Source of the DNA: Aquabacterium sp. NJ1
Lineage (GTDB): Bacteria > Pseudomonadota > Gammaproteobacteria > Burkholderiales > Burkholderiaceae_C
Assembly (NCBI RefSeq): GCF_000768065.1
Contig: NZ_JRKM01000001.1
Span: 2,604,001 to 2,668,000 of the forward strand
Length of the DNA stretch: 64,000 bases
Reading direction: 5' to 3'
Below the pieces are notes generated by a model. It did no database searches. It had not been told where the DNA came from and worked only from the letters and a program-made list of their open reading frames with translations. The translations under genes were made by a program, and so were the position numbers. Shown piece by piece: positions 52,725-62,340 of the stretch. Numbering within the stretch: position 1 is the first letter of the stretch; each line of letters starts with the position of its first letter.

Positions 52725-54500
52725 TCATGACGACATTGTCAGCATGCCTAGCAAGTGCAGTTGCTGAAGCTTGATAGCCCAATAGGCAGTGAGGTTGCCG
52801 TCGACCTTTACGTCCTGTTCTACCGCTGAATAGAGGTTTGGTATTCGTCTTCGTATTTCACTAAGCAAGGTATCAATTCTATTTAGTATTGCGTGATATG
52901 TTCGGTCAGCGCTTTTGGAGTCGCCTTGCAATGGCGACAGATGCTGCAATACATACTTGCAAGAAAAAAGCTTTCTCATGTCAGTTTCGTCTGCGTGGAC
53001 ACAAAACTGGTTGCAGAAGAAGCAGCCTTCCGGTTTCTTACAATCAGGCTTAAGTGGTGGGGTGCCTTCTTCTGTTTGGTACCTGCCGTGCTCAAGGCAT
53101 GACCCAGCAGGAATAGCGGTGGTTTCTTGGCCGCTCGATCCATCAATTACTTTCTTGCTCAGTTGATCAAGAAAACTACTCATCTCATTACGTTGTACGC
53201 TAGGCTCACTTTTGCTATAGTGGCGAACCGCCGTAGCTACTGTTGTGCCCATCACCTTTGCTGCTATCTCAGGGCCACTCCTTCTGGTGACATATTGCTG
53301 CTTATGCAGGCGCAGTTGTCGCAATGTGATCTTTGGTAATTCACCTTGCACTGAGCGAACCTTGTTTCGCAACTTATCGAGAAAGCCGCGTTGTATTGGC
53401 TGTACAGACAATGGGTTTTGTTTGTGATTACGTGCTGTTTCCCATTTGCCCTGGATAAATAGCGGTTGCACGTCTTCGGTGTTCAGAAAGCTGATGAAGC
53501 GATCCCTCACAGCCAGATAAGTGCGCAAGCGAGTGACGGTTGTTGCTGTAAGGTGTACGGGAACAATCTTGCCACCTGCACGAAACTTGATGGCTTTGTG
53601 CGTTAGGTTAATGCGTTCCGGTGCTCCAAGTTGTTCCAGCAGGTCATCTGGTTCCTCGTAGCTAGTTATCACCCCTTGATTTGCGCCAGAATCAGCAATT
53701 ACGAGACCTGTAAATGTTACACAGGCCAAATCCATAAGCCGTCCTATCGGGAAGTCGTCAGGTAAGGTGGTGATCTTGTTGTCATTAGAAGCAGATAACC
53801 GGATTGTCCTTGTATGATTGGGCTTGGAGTTTTTGCGCGCAGGCTTGTCGAGTACTATGGCTGCGGCCGAGTCGAAGATGGCTTGGAGCGTAGATGTAAA
53901 CTCCGCCACGTCCTTTTCTAAAGGTGCTGCCGTACTTTCCAGTGCGGGAGTTTGTAGCGGTTCAATTTTGTCGAGATAAACATAGTCATGCAGCTCCGAA
54001 AGCAAGGCAATGGCGGATTTATCTAGTGTTCCACCGCTAGTAGCGCCGAGTTGGTTGGTTTGTACTCGATGGCGCAAGTAGGTGTGGTACGCTTTCAAAG
54101 CGGCTAACCCGATCTCCTTATCGCTTAGTACCTTCTCAAACTTTCCTCCCTGTTCTGGGGAGTCAACCCAGAGAAGGAACGCCGAAAATTGTTCAAATTT
54201 TGAATGGATCGTGCGTGGTCGCCATCCATTATTTCTGGCCAAATTTGAAAGTCGCGTTATGACAGCAGGCATTGCTGCGGTTCGAGACTTTGACAGTGAA
54301 GATGGATCATATTCCGTCTTTCTAGCGATGGTGGTTCTTCTACGCAGATAGCACCACATGTAGGGAAACAATCGACTTCTGTCGGGCAGTGTAAAAATAG
54401 TTCGTTCAGGTAAGTAGAGGTCAGGCAATGATTCAAATGGAAAATCAAGTCTTGGAAGTGCCTCAGTGAACGATGGGTTGTTGCTGAACCAAGTGGACAC
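52725..54500 (-). CDS. Tyrosine recombinase, TnpB-like (second of three)
   Basis: The 591-residue protein has a C-terminal recombinase-like region with ITLRQLRLHKQQYVTRR and the candidate Tyr in VRHYSKSEP. A Cys-rich segment (CLEHGRYQ ... CKKPEGCFFCNQFCVH) probably binds zinc. It lies 46 bp downstream of the first recombinase and 21 bp upstream of the third. The catalytic set is less canonical than in the others, so it could be a structural partner. Confidence 0.8.
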   Translation of the reverse strand: MSTWFSNNPSFTEALPRLDFPFESLPDLYLPERTIFTLPDRSRLFPYMWCYLRRRTTIARKTEYDPSSLSKSRTAAMPAVITRLSNLARNNGWRPRTIHSKFEQFSAFLLWVDSPEQGGKFEKVLSDKEIGLAALKAYHTYLRHRVQTNQLGATSGGTLDKSAIALLSELHDYVYLDKIEPLQTPALESTAAPLEKDVAEFTSTLQAIFDSAAAIVLDKPARKNSKPNHTRTIRLSASNDNKITTLPDDFPIGRLMDLACVTFTGLVIADSGANQGVITSYEEPDDLLEQLGAPERINLTHKAIKFRAGGKIVPVHLTATTVTRLRTYLAVRDRFISFLNTEDVQPLFIQGKWETARNHKQNPLSVQPIQRGFLDKLRNKVRSVQGELPKITLRQLRLHKQQYVTRRSGPEIAAKVMGTTVATAVRHYSKSEPSVQRNEMSSFLDQLSKKVIDGSSGQETTAIPAGSCLEHGRYQTEEGTPPLKPDCKKPEGCFFCNQFCVHADETDMRKLFSCKYVLQHLSPLQGDSKSADRTYHAILNRIDTLLSEIRRRIPNLYSAVEQDVKVDGNLTAYWAIKLQQLHLLGMLTMSS

Positions 54501-54546
54501 CTATCTCCTCCTGATGGTTTATCTATCTGCCTGTGACGATCCCGCT

Positions 54547-55965
54547 TCATGCCAGGTTGATCGCTTCAATCAAATGTTTGCCCCAGTCAGCTTGGGCCGC
54601 TTTTAGATGGTGCATGTTGACCCTGTATTCGAGATAGTGATCAGTTGTACTGGGGTGGCTATGCCACATGAGCTTGCGCAACTGTTCTCGCGCCCAGAGA
54701 TACTTTTGTTTCTCCTCACCGTCCCGCATGACGTGGTCTACCCAATTCATGCCAAAGGTGGCTCGTAGGTCGTGGAACTTATATTTAAACCCTGGAAGGG
54801 TTTCATTCATTAGAGGAATTACTTGCTCAGAAATGAACTCTCGCAAGTTCTGGCCAGTACGTTTTGATACGGTACGAAGTTGTCCTGAGTGCAATTTGGC
54901 GTGAAGCTCAGCCTTGGACTCGTAATATGCCTGCCCCTGGTTAGTGAGGAACAAATAATTTGCTTCACTCTCTCCAAGATATGACTTTGCTCTTCGATTT
55001 TGAGCACGTTCGGAGCATGCATACACATGCAGCATTTCGTATAGGGGTCTAGGAATGCAAAGGTAGACATTGGCAACGTCCCACTTTGTATCGATTGCGG
55101 ATCCGGGGCCACATTGCAACTTGAGTGGCCACTGTGGCACGCTATCCATTGGCTTGGTGAATGCACCAAAACGCAAGGTGAGTACTGTTTGCACCCTTGC
55201 CCCGGTCAGCAGAGCGACGTAGTGCATAAGGGCGTACTCTGTATTTCCTAACATTTTGAGTGTGCGAATCAGGCACTGTTGCTCCGGTACGGTCAACGGA
55301 CGCAATTTGCCACCATCATCAATGGACTCATCCCATGCATAGTCTCGCTTCGAGGTGCGGATAGCCAAGTCTGTCGAGATAGTCTCTTGCAGTTGGGTAA
55401 ACCCCTTGTAGTCTTTGAACAGTCGACCAACCCGGCTTTCCAACCATGGTGCGTTGACAGGAGCGAAGTTCATGCGCTCATTGCTCAGTAGGAATCGATA
55501 CAGGCCTATGACGCTCAGCATGCGTCTGCATGCTGTGGTGTCTTTGAGCGCTCCAGAGTGAATTTGCCCTTGCAAATGGGTCCGATAGAGGTATGTAGGA
55601 CGGTTGTACCTGTCAGGCGCTGAGAAATCCGCCCAGTCCAAATCCATGTCATCAAGCCATTGCTTGTACGCCCTGAGATCTTCCGCAATAGGCTTTAAAG
55701 ATGAACTAGCGAGAGGTCGCGCTTCCGCTTTATCCAAAAGCCACAAGCAGGCAGGTTCCCAAAGGCTGCCATCCGCATTTAGCACCAGGGGGAAGCGCGC
55801 GAAAGTCTTCCACAGGGCCTTGCGATCCAATTCCGGTTGTCGCCAGTAGCTAACCTTCTGCGCTCCATGAGCAATCTCGACAGCTTGGCACTCAGGTCCT
55901 GGCGAGGCGCTGGCCTTGGTCAGCCTAACGATCGGAAGAACATGGATCTGACATCGCTGAGCCAT
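54547..55965 (-). CDS. Tyrosine recombinase, TnpA-like (first of three)
   Basis: The 472-residue integrase has the full set R (TGARVQTVLTLRF), H-x-x-R (HDLRATFGMNW), and a C-terminal HSHPSTTDHYLEY holding the Tyr nucleophile. It is closest to the right end and transcribed inward as the first gene of the module. It is longer than TnpA of Tn554 (about 361). It probably drives integration and excision at the aminotransferase gene. Confidence 0.88.
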   Translation of the reverse strand: MAQRCQIHVLPIVRLTKASASPGPECQAVEIAHGAQKVSYWRQPELDRKALWKTFARFPLVLNADGSLWEPACLWLLDKAEARPLASSSLKPIAEDLRAYKQWLDDMDLDWADFSAPDRYNRPTYLYRTHLQGQIHSGALKDTTACRRMLSVIGLYRFLLSNERMNFAPVNAPWLESRVGRLFKDYKGFTQLQETISTDLAIRTSKRDYAWDESIDDGGKLRPLTVPEQQCLIRTLKMLGNTEYALMHYVALLTGARVQTVLTLRFGAFTKPMDSVPQWPLKLQCGPGSAIDTKWDVANVYLCIPRPLYEMLHVYACSERAQNRRAKSYLGESEANYLFLTNQGQAYYESKAELHAKLHSGQLRTVSKRTGQNLREFISEQVIPLMNETLPGFKYKFHDLRATFGMNWVDHVMRDGEEKQKYLWAREQLRKLMWHSHPSTTDHYLEYRVNMHHLKAAQADWGKHLIEAINLA

Positions 55966-56058
55966 ATGACCTGTTCCCTACCAACTGCTGAGCTGCCAGG
56001 GATTCCGTTGCTATGTGTCCATGCTAGCAAAACCAGTCAATAAAGCAAATTTGGCGTA

Positions 56059-56070
56059 AACCTGCTAATA
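56059..56070 (-). repeat. Right terminal inverted repeat of the island
   Basis: The minus strand reads TATTAGCAGGTT, matching the left end at 10 of 12 positions. It touches the aminotransferase sequence directly at 56071. TGTCCA at 56016 is the subterminal repeat on this side. Confidence 0.7.
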
Positions 56071-56793
56071 CATGCCGAAGTACTTCGAGAAGCTGTTGAT
56101 GACGCAGGCGCCGGGGTCGGCCGCGAGGATGGTGGGGGCGGTGTGGCCCGTGGCAGGGTCGGTGTCGCTGAGGTTGAGGTAGATCTCGTCGACGATGCGC
56201 CAGGCGCCGTGCTTGCGGGCCCAGTCGCAGATGGCGGCCAGCTCGGCTGGGGGCACCGAGGTGCCGGTGGGGTTCGACGGCGTGGCGATCATCAGGCCAC
56301 GGGTGCGGGTGCTCCAGTGGCGTTGCACGGCGGCCAGGTCGAGCTGGAAGCGCGCGTGCGCATCGGTGGGCACCAGGCGCACGTCGGCGCCAAAGCCGCT
56401 GAGGAACTGGCGGTTGCAAGGGTAGGAGGGGTCGCCCACCAGCACCTCGTCACCCGGGTCCACCAGGGCGGCGGTGAGCAGCAGCAAAGCGGCAGACGCG
56501 CCAGCGGTGACCACCACGCGTTCGGGGTCCAGGCGCAAGCCATGCGCCTGTTGGTAGAAGCCGGAAATGGCCTCGCGCAAGGCGGGCAGGCCCAAGGCGC
56601 CGGTGTAGGGCATGGCGGTGTCAGGCGCGATGCGTTGCAGCTCGGCGCGCACGGCCGGTGGGGCGCCGAAGTCCGGCTCGCCCAGGTTGAGCCGGATCAC
56701 GCGGTGCCCGGCGGCTTCGAGCTCGGCGGCGTGTTTGCCGAACTCCATGGCGAGGAAGGGGCGGATGGCCTGGGCGCGCTGGGAGATCTTCAT
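56071..56793 (-). pseudogene. N-terminal part of a PLP-dependent aminotransferase, split by the island
   Basis: The 241 native codons read from MKISQRAQAIRPFLAM through IATPSNPTGTSVPP and the PLP-Lys motif NSFSKYFGM. The frame then runs into the island end and stops at once (Y, stop). Together with 10306-10758 it makes a fold-type I aminotransferase of about 390 residues. The break lies just after the PLP-binding Lys, so neither half can be active. The upstream neighbour is a histidine kinase gene. Confidence 0.93.
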
Positions 56794-56817
56794 GTCGAGG
56801 GTGACCCGGGTGTGCGC

Positions 56818-58824
56818 TCAGCGCCCACGCAGGCGTTCAATGTGTTCGTCGATGCAGGCCAGCAGCGCGCGGATGTCCAGCGGCTTGGTCAGGTAGCCGC
56901 TGAAGCCCTTGTCCCTGGCGCGGTGGATCTGGTCGGGCATGGCGTCGGCCGAGAAGGCCACGCGGGGCACTTCGGCCAGTTGCGGGTCTTGCGCCAATTG
57001 GTGGGCCAGCTCGAAGCCGGTCATGTCGCCCAGGTGCATGTCCAGCAGGAACAGGTCGGGCGCGTGGGCGTGGGCCATGCGCAGGGCTTCGGCGCCGTTG
57101 CCGGCCACCAGCAGCTGGCAGCCCGGGCGCAGCTTGAGCACCTCGCGCACCAGCTCGATGTTGATGTCGTTGTCTTCGGCGTACAGCACCACGAGTTCGG
57201 TATCGGCCGCGGGCCGTGCCTGCGGGCTGGCCGTCGGGGCGGGTGTGGCAGGCAAGGCCGCCGCATCGGCCAGGGGCACCCAGGCGATGAAGCTGGAGCC
57301 CTGCCCCAGCTGGCTGCGCACTTCCAGCCGCCCGTGCATGGCTTCCAGCAGCTTGCGCACGATCACCAGGCCGATGCCGGTGCCTTCCACATTGGTGCTT
57401 TCGGCACCCAGGCGGTTGAAGGGTTCGAACAGGTGAGCTTGCTGCTCGGCGCTCAGGCCCAGGCCGGTGTCGTCGATGGCGATGGCCACCTGCTCGCCTT
57501 CACGCCAGATGCGCGGGCTCACCTGGCCTTGCGGGCGGTTGTACTTGACGGCGTTGCTCAGCAGGTTGACCAGCACCTGCCGCAGGCGGATGGGGTCGAC
57601 GCACACGACCGGGTCTTCGTTGACCTGCACCGGGCGGATGGCGATGTTGCGCTCGCTGGCCAGCGGGCCCACCAGGTGGCAGGCTTCGGACAGCAGCATG
57701 GAGGGCCGGCAAGGCTCGGCGGCCAGCGGCAGGTTGCCCGCTTCGATGCGCGACAGGTCCAGCACGTCGCTGATGATGCCCAGCAGGTGCGAGCCGGCGT
57801 TTTCGATGTGCGCGACCTGCTGGCGCTGGTCGGCATTGAGTTGCCCGGCCGAGCTCAGGCGCAGCAGCTGGGCAAAGCCGATCACGGCGTTCAGCGGGGT
57901 GCGCAGCTCGTGGCTCACACGCGAGAGGAACTCGTTCTTGGCGCGGTTGGCGTCCTGCGCCACCTGGGCGGCCACGCGGGCGTCCAGCAAGGCCTTCTTG
58001 TCGGTCAGGTCCGCCGTGTGGCCGTACCAGACGATGCGGCCGTCTTCTTCGGTCACAGGGATGGCGTGGCCACCGTACACACGCAGCCCCTTGCTGGGCA
58101 GGATCACGCGGTATTCGAAATCCACCGGCTTGAGCCGCGCGCCAGGCTTGGGCGCCATGGCCAGGCGCCGCACATAGGCCAGGTCATCGGGGTGCACGCG
58201 GATGTGGTGGGCGTAGTAGTCACGCTCCATCAGCTCGTGCGGCAGCTCGAACATCTCCATGGCCCGGTCGCTGATGTAGAGAAAGCACGCGCGGCCATTG
58301 GCATCAAACCCGATCTTGTGGATGAGGCCGGGCACGAACTTGCCCATGCTGCTGAGCAGCGCTTCACGTTCGCGCAGGGCCAGCTCGGAGGCCTTGCGCT
58401 CGGTGATGTCCTCGGTCACCGATACGAAGTACAGCGGCTGGCCCTGCTCGTCGCGCGCCAGCTGCGAAGTCACCTGGGCCCAGATCGTCTTGCCGTCAGG
58501 GCGCAGGTAGCGCTTCTCCTGGCGGAATTCATCCGATCGGCCGGCGATCAGGTCGGCCGCGGCCTGGGCATCACGGGCGACGTCATCGGGGTGGGTGACG
58601 TCCTGGAAGCGCCGCGCCAGCAGGGCCTGCGCCGGGTAGCCCAGGATGCGGCACAGGCTGTTGTTGACTTCGAGGAAGCGGCCATTGAGGGCCACGATGG
58701 CCTGCCCCGGCGTCGACAGCTCGAACGAGGCGCGGTAACGGGCCACCTGGGCGCGCAGTGCTGCCAACTCGGAGGATGTGGCCGAGGCCGAGGGCTGATC
58801 GGGAGACTGCGTGGGCTGCTGCAT
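56818..58824 (-). CDS. Hybrid sensor histidine kinase with PAS domains
   Basis: The 668-residue cytosolic protein has a PAS/PAC pair (about 25-140; LYFVSVTEDITERK), a second PAS-like domain (160-275), the kinase dimerisation box with H305 (SHELRTPLNAVIGF), an ATPase domain (DDTGLGLSAEQ, GTGIGLVIVRKL) and a C-terminal receiver with D595 (LFLLDMHLGDMTG). No membrane helix is seen, so it senses an internal signal such as redox or oxygen. No partner regulator is adjacent. Confidence 0.9.
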   Translation of the reverse strand: MQQPTQSPDQPSASATSSELAALRAQVARYRASFELSTPGQAIVALNGRFLEVNNSLCRILGYPAQALLARRFQDVTHPDDVARDAQAAADLIAGRSDEFRQEKRYLRPDGKTIWAQVTSQLARDEQGQPLYFVSVTEDITERKASELALREREALLSSMGKFVPGLIHKIGFDANGRACFLYISDRAMEMFELPHELMERDYYAHHIRVHPDDLAYVRRLAMAPKPGARLKPVDFEYRVILPSKGLRVYGGHAIPVTEEDGRIVWYGHTADLTDKKALLDARVAAQVAQDANRAKNEFLSRVSHELRTPLNAVIGFAQLLRLSSAGQLNADQRQQVAHIENAGSHLLGIISDVLDLSRIEAGNLPLAAEPCRPSMLLSEACHLVGPLASERNIAIRPVQVNEDPVVCVDPIRLRQVLVNLLSNAVKYNRPQGQVSPRIWREGEQVAIAIDDTGLGLSAEQQAHLFEPFNRLGAESTNVEGTGIGLVIVRKLLEAMHGRLEVRSQLGQGSSFIAWVPLADAAALPATPAPTASPQARPAADTELVVLYAEDNDINIELVREVLKLRPGCQLLVAGNGAEALRMAHAHAPDLFLLDMHLGDMTGFELAHQLAQDPQLAEVPRVAFSADAMPDQIHRARDKGFSGYLTKPLDIRALLACIDEHIERLRGR

Positions 58825-58945
58825 ACAGGGCGAATCTTACGTGCAGGGCGCCCCGGCGTGCACCGTTCTGGTGGTGCGGTCAGGTCCTGATCGACATATT
58901 TCACGGCAGGTATAGACTGATCCGCTCCAGCAAAAAACACAGCGA

Positions 58946-60994
58946 ATGAGGCGCATGAACAACCAGGATGCCGGCACTGACCTGAATCACCTTCATGTTG
59001 AGGAAAGGATGCGCCGCATCCAGATGATGATGGAGCGCACGGAGCGGATCGCGCAAACCGGCAGCTGGGAGTGGGATGCGGTCAACGACATCGTGACCTG
59101 GTCCAGGGAGACCTACCGCTTTTTCGGGCGGGACCCGGCGCTGGGCGTGCCCAACCTGGAGGGGCAAAAAGAGATCTACACGCCCGAAGACACCGCGCGC
59201 CTGCACGCCGCGGTGGCCAAGGCCATGGCCGACGGCCAGCCCTATGACATCGAGTTGTGCGGCGTGCGCCCGAATGGCGAAAAGCGCCATTGCCATATCC
59301 GGGGCTTTCCGGAGCGCGATGCCAGCGGCCGGATCGTGCGCCTGGCCGGTTCGCTGCAAGACATCACCGACCGCAAGAAGGCCGAGCAAGACCTGCGACG
59401 CAGCGAGGCGCGCTACCGCTTCCTGGTGGACAGCCTGCCCGGTGCGGCGGTGCTGCTGTTCGATCACGATTTGCGCTTCCAGGTCGCAGGCGGCGAGGAG
59501 CTGTTTCGAAGCGGGTTTGACAAGAGCCAGGTGGAGGGCCGTACCCTGGCCGAGGCCTTTCCGCCTGATGTGGTGGCCTTGTTTGCGCCGGCCTACGCCA
59601 AAGCCCTGCAGGGCGAAAAAACCGAATTCGAGCACCGCTACCACGACGCTTACTACCGGCAGCAGATTGTGCCGGTGCGGGATGACCAGGGGGCCATCGT
59701 GGCCGGCATGGTCATCACCAGCAACATCACCGAACGCCGGCGCGCCGAGGAGGCCTTGAGCGAGGCCAATGAGAGCCTGGAGCGGCGCGTGGCCGAGCGC
59801 ACGCGCGAAGTGGAGGTGGCCCGCCAGCTGGCTGAAGCCGCCAATGTGGCCAAGAGCGCTTTTCTGGCCAATATGAGCCACGAGATCCGCACGCCACTCA
59901 ACGCCATCAACGGGATGTGCTTCCTGGTGCGGCGCGGGGGCGTCACACCCGAGCAGGCGCAGTATCTGGACCACGTGGACGCGGCCAGTGCCCACCTGCT
60001 GGACATCCTCAACGACATCCTGGATCTGTCGCGGATCGAATCGGGCAAGTTCGGGTTTGATGAAGCCGAGGTGGACATGGGCAAGCTCGCCGGCGAGGTC
60101 GTGGCCATGGTCGCCGAGCGTGCGCAGGAAAAGGCGCTCCCGCTCCTCCAGGAGATCCAGGCCATGCCGCCGCGCCTGCTGGGCGACGTCACCCGGCTCA
60201 AGCAGGCCTTGCTGAACTACCTCACCAATGCCATCAAGTTCTCGGATCAGGGCAGCATTACGCTGCGTTGCCGCGTCGAACGGGACGAGCCCGACCATGT
60301 GCTGCTGCGCTTCGAGGTGCAGGACCACGGCATCGGCATCCCGGCCGAGACCGTTCCCAGGTTGTTCACGCCCTTCGAGCAGGCCGACAACTCCATGACC
60401 CGCCGCTACGGTGGCACCGGCCTGGGGCTGGCCATCACCCGGCGTCTGGCTGAACTCATGGGTGGCAGCGCGGGGGTGGAGAGCGTGCTGGGCCAGGGCA
60501 GCACCTTCTGGTTCACGGCGCGGCTCAAAAAGGGCGCGGCCCTGGCGCCGGCGCCGGCCTTGAAGCTGCCTGGCGTCCAGGCCGAGCAGGTGCTCAAAGC
60601 GGCGTTCCTGGGCCAGCGTGTGCTGGTGGTGGAAGACGACCGCTTGAACCAGGAAGTGCTGCGCCTGTCGCTGGATGGCGCCGGGCTGGCCTATGACCTG
60701 GCAGAAACCGGTGATGTGGCGGTGGAGATGGTGGCCCGCCAGGCCTACGCATTGATCCTGATGGACATGCAGATGCCCAGGATGGGGGGCATCGAGGCCA
60801 CCCGTCGCATCCGCGCCTTGAGCACGGGTGCGCAGGTGCCCATCATCGCGATGACGGCGAACGCGTTTTCCGAAGACCGTGAACGCTGCCTGGCCGTGGG
60901 CATGAACGACTTCATCGCCAAGCCCTTCAAGCTGGACAAGCTGTTCGAGACGATCTTGAAATGGCTGTCGGGCGGCGGCGGGACCTTGGCCTGA
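58946..60994 (+). CDS. Hybrid sensor histidine kinase with PAS domains
   Basis: The 682-residue protein has two PAS/PAC units (about 30-145 and 155-265), a coiled linker ([18 protein letters not shown]), H312 in [14 protein letters not shown], ATPase boxes ([25 protein letters not shown]) and a receiver with D607 ([13 protein letters not shown]). The layout is similar to the divergent kinase next door, so the two may act together or be paralogues. No output domain is attached. It lies 7 bp from the convergent MFS gene. Confidence 0.9.
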   Translation: MRRMNNQDAGTDLNHLHVEERMRRIQMMMERTERIAQTGSWEWDAVNDIVTWSRETYRFFGRDPALGVPNLEGQKEIYTPEDTARLHAAVAKAMADGQPYDIELCGVRPNGEKRHCHIRGFPERDASGRIVRLAGSLQDITDRKKAEQDLRRSEARYRFLVDSLPGAAVLLFDHDLRFQVAGGEELFRSGFDKSQVEGRTLAEAFPPDVVALFAPAYAKALQGEKTEFEHRYHDAYYRQQIVPVRDDQGAIVAGMVITSNITERRRAEEALSEANESLERRVAERTREVEVARQLAEAANVAKSAFLANMSHEIRTPLNAINGMCFLVRRGGVTPEQAQYLDHVDAASAHLLDILNDILDLSRIESGKFGFDEAEVDMGKLAGEVVAMVAERAQEKALPLLQEIQAMPPRLLGDVTRLKQALLNYLTNAIKFSDQGSITLRCRVERDEPDHVLLRFEVQDHGIGIPAETVPRLFTPFEQADNSMTRRYGGTGLGLAITRRLAELMGGSAGVESVLGQGSTFWFTARLKKGAALAPAPALKLPGVQAEQVLKAAFLGQRVLVVEDDRLNQEVLRLSLDGAGLAYDLAETGDVAVEMVARQAYALILMDMQMPRMGGIEATRRIRALSTGAQVPIIAMTANAFSEDRERCLAVGMNDFIAKPFKLDKLFETILKWLSGGGGTLA

Positions 60995-61001
60995 GCCCGG
61001 T

Positions 61002-62243
61002 CTACAAAGACCCGGCCGCGTGGCATGTGCTGCCCTGGGCCCCACCCTGTGGCCACAGGCGCACCGCCAGGGCGCCCAGCGCCGTCAGGGCGGCCATCAC
61101 CATGACACCCGGCCAGCCCCACTGCGCCAGCAACTGGCTGCCGATGGCGGCACCGGCGGCCATGCCGATGAACATGGTGACAAACAGCACGGCATTGAGG
61201 CGGCTGCGGGCCTGCGGCGCGATGCCGTAGACGATGGTCTGGTGGGCGATCAAGGTCGCCTGCACGCCCAGGTCAAAGACCACGGCCCCGAAGGCCAGGA
61301 TGGCCAGTTGCACGGCGGGCGCGGCGGGCAGGGCCAGCGGGGCGAGGGCCATCACGCTGAAGGCGCTCAAGCTCAGGACCGCACCCAGGCGGGTCACCCG
61401 TTCCGGGCCACGGCGATCCGCCAGCCGACCAGCCAGAGGGGCCGCCAGGGCACCGGCCGCGCCAGCCAGACCGAAGGACCCTGCCACGGCACTGCCCAGG
61501 TGGAAGGGCGCGCCATGCAGCATCACGGCCAGGGTCGACCAGAAGGCGCTGAAGCCCATGGAGAGCAGACCTTGCGCCATCGCTGCGCGGCGCAAGGCCA
61601 CATGTTGCGACCACAAGGTGGCCAGCGAGCGCAACAAGGCCGTGTACGACAGCGTGGTGGCCGGCTGGAACCGGGGCAGGCCGCGCCAGGAGGCCAGGCC
61701 GATCAGGGCCACGCTGCCGGCAGCCGCGAAGAACACCGCCCGCCAGCCCCATTGCGCGGCCACGAAGCCGCTGGCCACGCGTGACAAGAGGATGCCCAGC
61801 AGCAGCCCGGTCATCACCTTGCCGACGATCTTGCCGCGATGGGCTTCCGGGGCCAGCGTGGCGGCCGCGGGCACGATGTCCTGGGCCATGGTCGCGCTCA
61901 GGCCGATGGCGAGGCTGGCGACCATCAGCATGCCGATGCCGGGTGCCGTGGCCGCCAGCAGCAGCGCCACGACGAGCGCCATGGCCTTGCCCAGGATGAT
62001 GCGGCGGCGGTCGTAACGGTCGCCCAGCGGTGCCAGCAGGAGGATGCCCAGCGCATAGCCGAGCTGGGTGAGCGTGGGCAGCCAGCCGACCTCGCGCTGC
62101 GTGGCGCCCATGTCCGTGCCCAGCACGCCCAGGATGGGCTGGCTGTAGTACAGCGAGGCCACCGCCAGGCCGGCACCGCTGGCCAGCAACACGACCAGGG
62201 CGCCGGATAGCGGGGTGTCATCCGTCTTTTGCATGTCGCTCAT
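61002..62243 (-). CDS. MFS transporter (drug/arabinose efflux type)
   Basis: The 413-residue protein has 12 predicted hydrophobic helices and the MFS loop motif GDRYDRRRIILGKAMA between helices 2 and 3, plus a second copy-like GRLADRRGPERV in the middle. It should export a small compound by proton antiport. The neighbouring divergent LysR regulator probably controls it. The substrate cannot be told. Confidence 0.88.
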   Translation of the reverse strand: MSDMQKTDDTPLSGALVVLLASGAGLAVASLYYSQPILGVLGTDMGATQREVGWLPTLTQLGYALGILLLAPLGDRYDRRRIILGKAMALVVALLLAATAPGIGMLMVASLAIGLSATMAQDIVPAAATLAPEAHRGKIVGKVMTGLLLGILLSRVASGFVAAQWGWRAVFFAAAGSVALIGLASWRGLPRFQPATTLSYTALLRSLATLWSQHVALRRAAMAQGLLSMGFSAFWSTLAVMLHGAPFHLGSAVAGSFGLAGAAGALAAPLAGRLADRRGPERVTRLGAVLSLSAFSVMALAPLALPAAPAVQLAILAFGAVVFDLGVQATLIAHQTIVYGIAPQARSRLNAVLFVTMFIGMAAGAAIGSQLLAQWGWPGVMVMAALTALGALAVRLWPQGGAQGSTCHAAGSL

Positions 62244-62340
62244 GGTCGATCACCGTGTTCAGAAGGGATGAAGCAAGTGTGCGTGAGGGCGATACCGGGT
62301 GGTAGTGGCCCGGCTCGTACATTTGATATACGCTGCACGT

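Larger units (their letters stand above)
10759..56070. mobile_element. 45.3-kb integrated island with three tyrosine recombinases (Tn554-like logic)
   Basis: The island is defined by the clean split of one aminotransferase gene. Ends carry TATTGGCGGGTT (left, 10765-10776) and the inverted TATTAGCAGGTT (right, 56059-56070). The right repeat abuts the target directly. The left one is separated from it by six extra bases, GATCGG. No target duplication is seen. The recombinase genes sit at the right end and read inward. This matches Tn554-type site-specific transposition, where the crossover core is heterologous. Cargo includes an NAD/ADP-ribose module, restriction-modification, Hachiman and several unknown effectors. 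Confidence 0.85.

Noticed and set aside
56143-58890. A 915-codon open frame antisense to the aminotransferase part and the first histidine kinase
   Set aside because: It is a shadow of high-GC coding on the other strand; its translation is His/Gly/Gln-rich with no domain, while the minus-strand frames carry full kinase motifs.
58901-61045. A 714-codon open frame antisense to the second histidine kinase
   Set aside because: Same reason: unnatural composition, and the plus-strand gene has all catalytic motifs.
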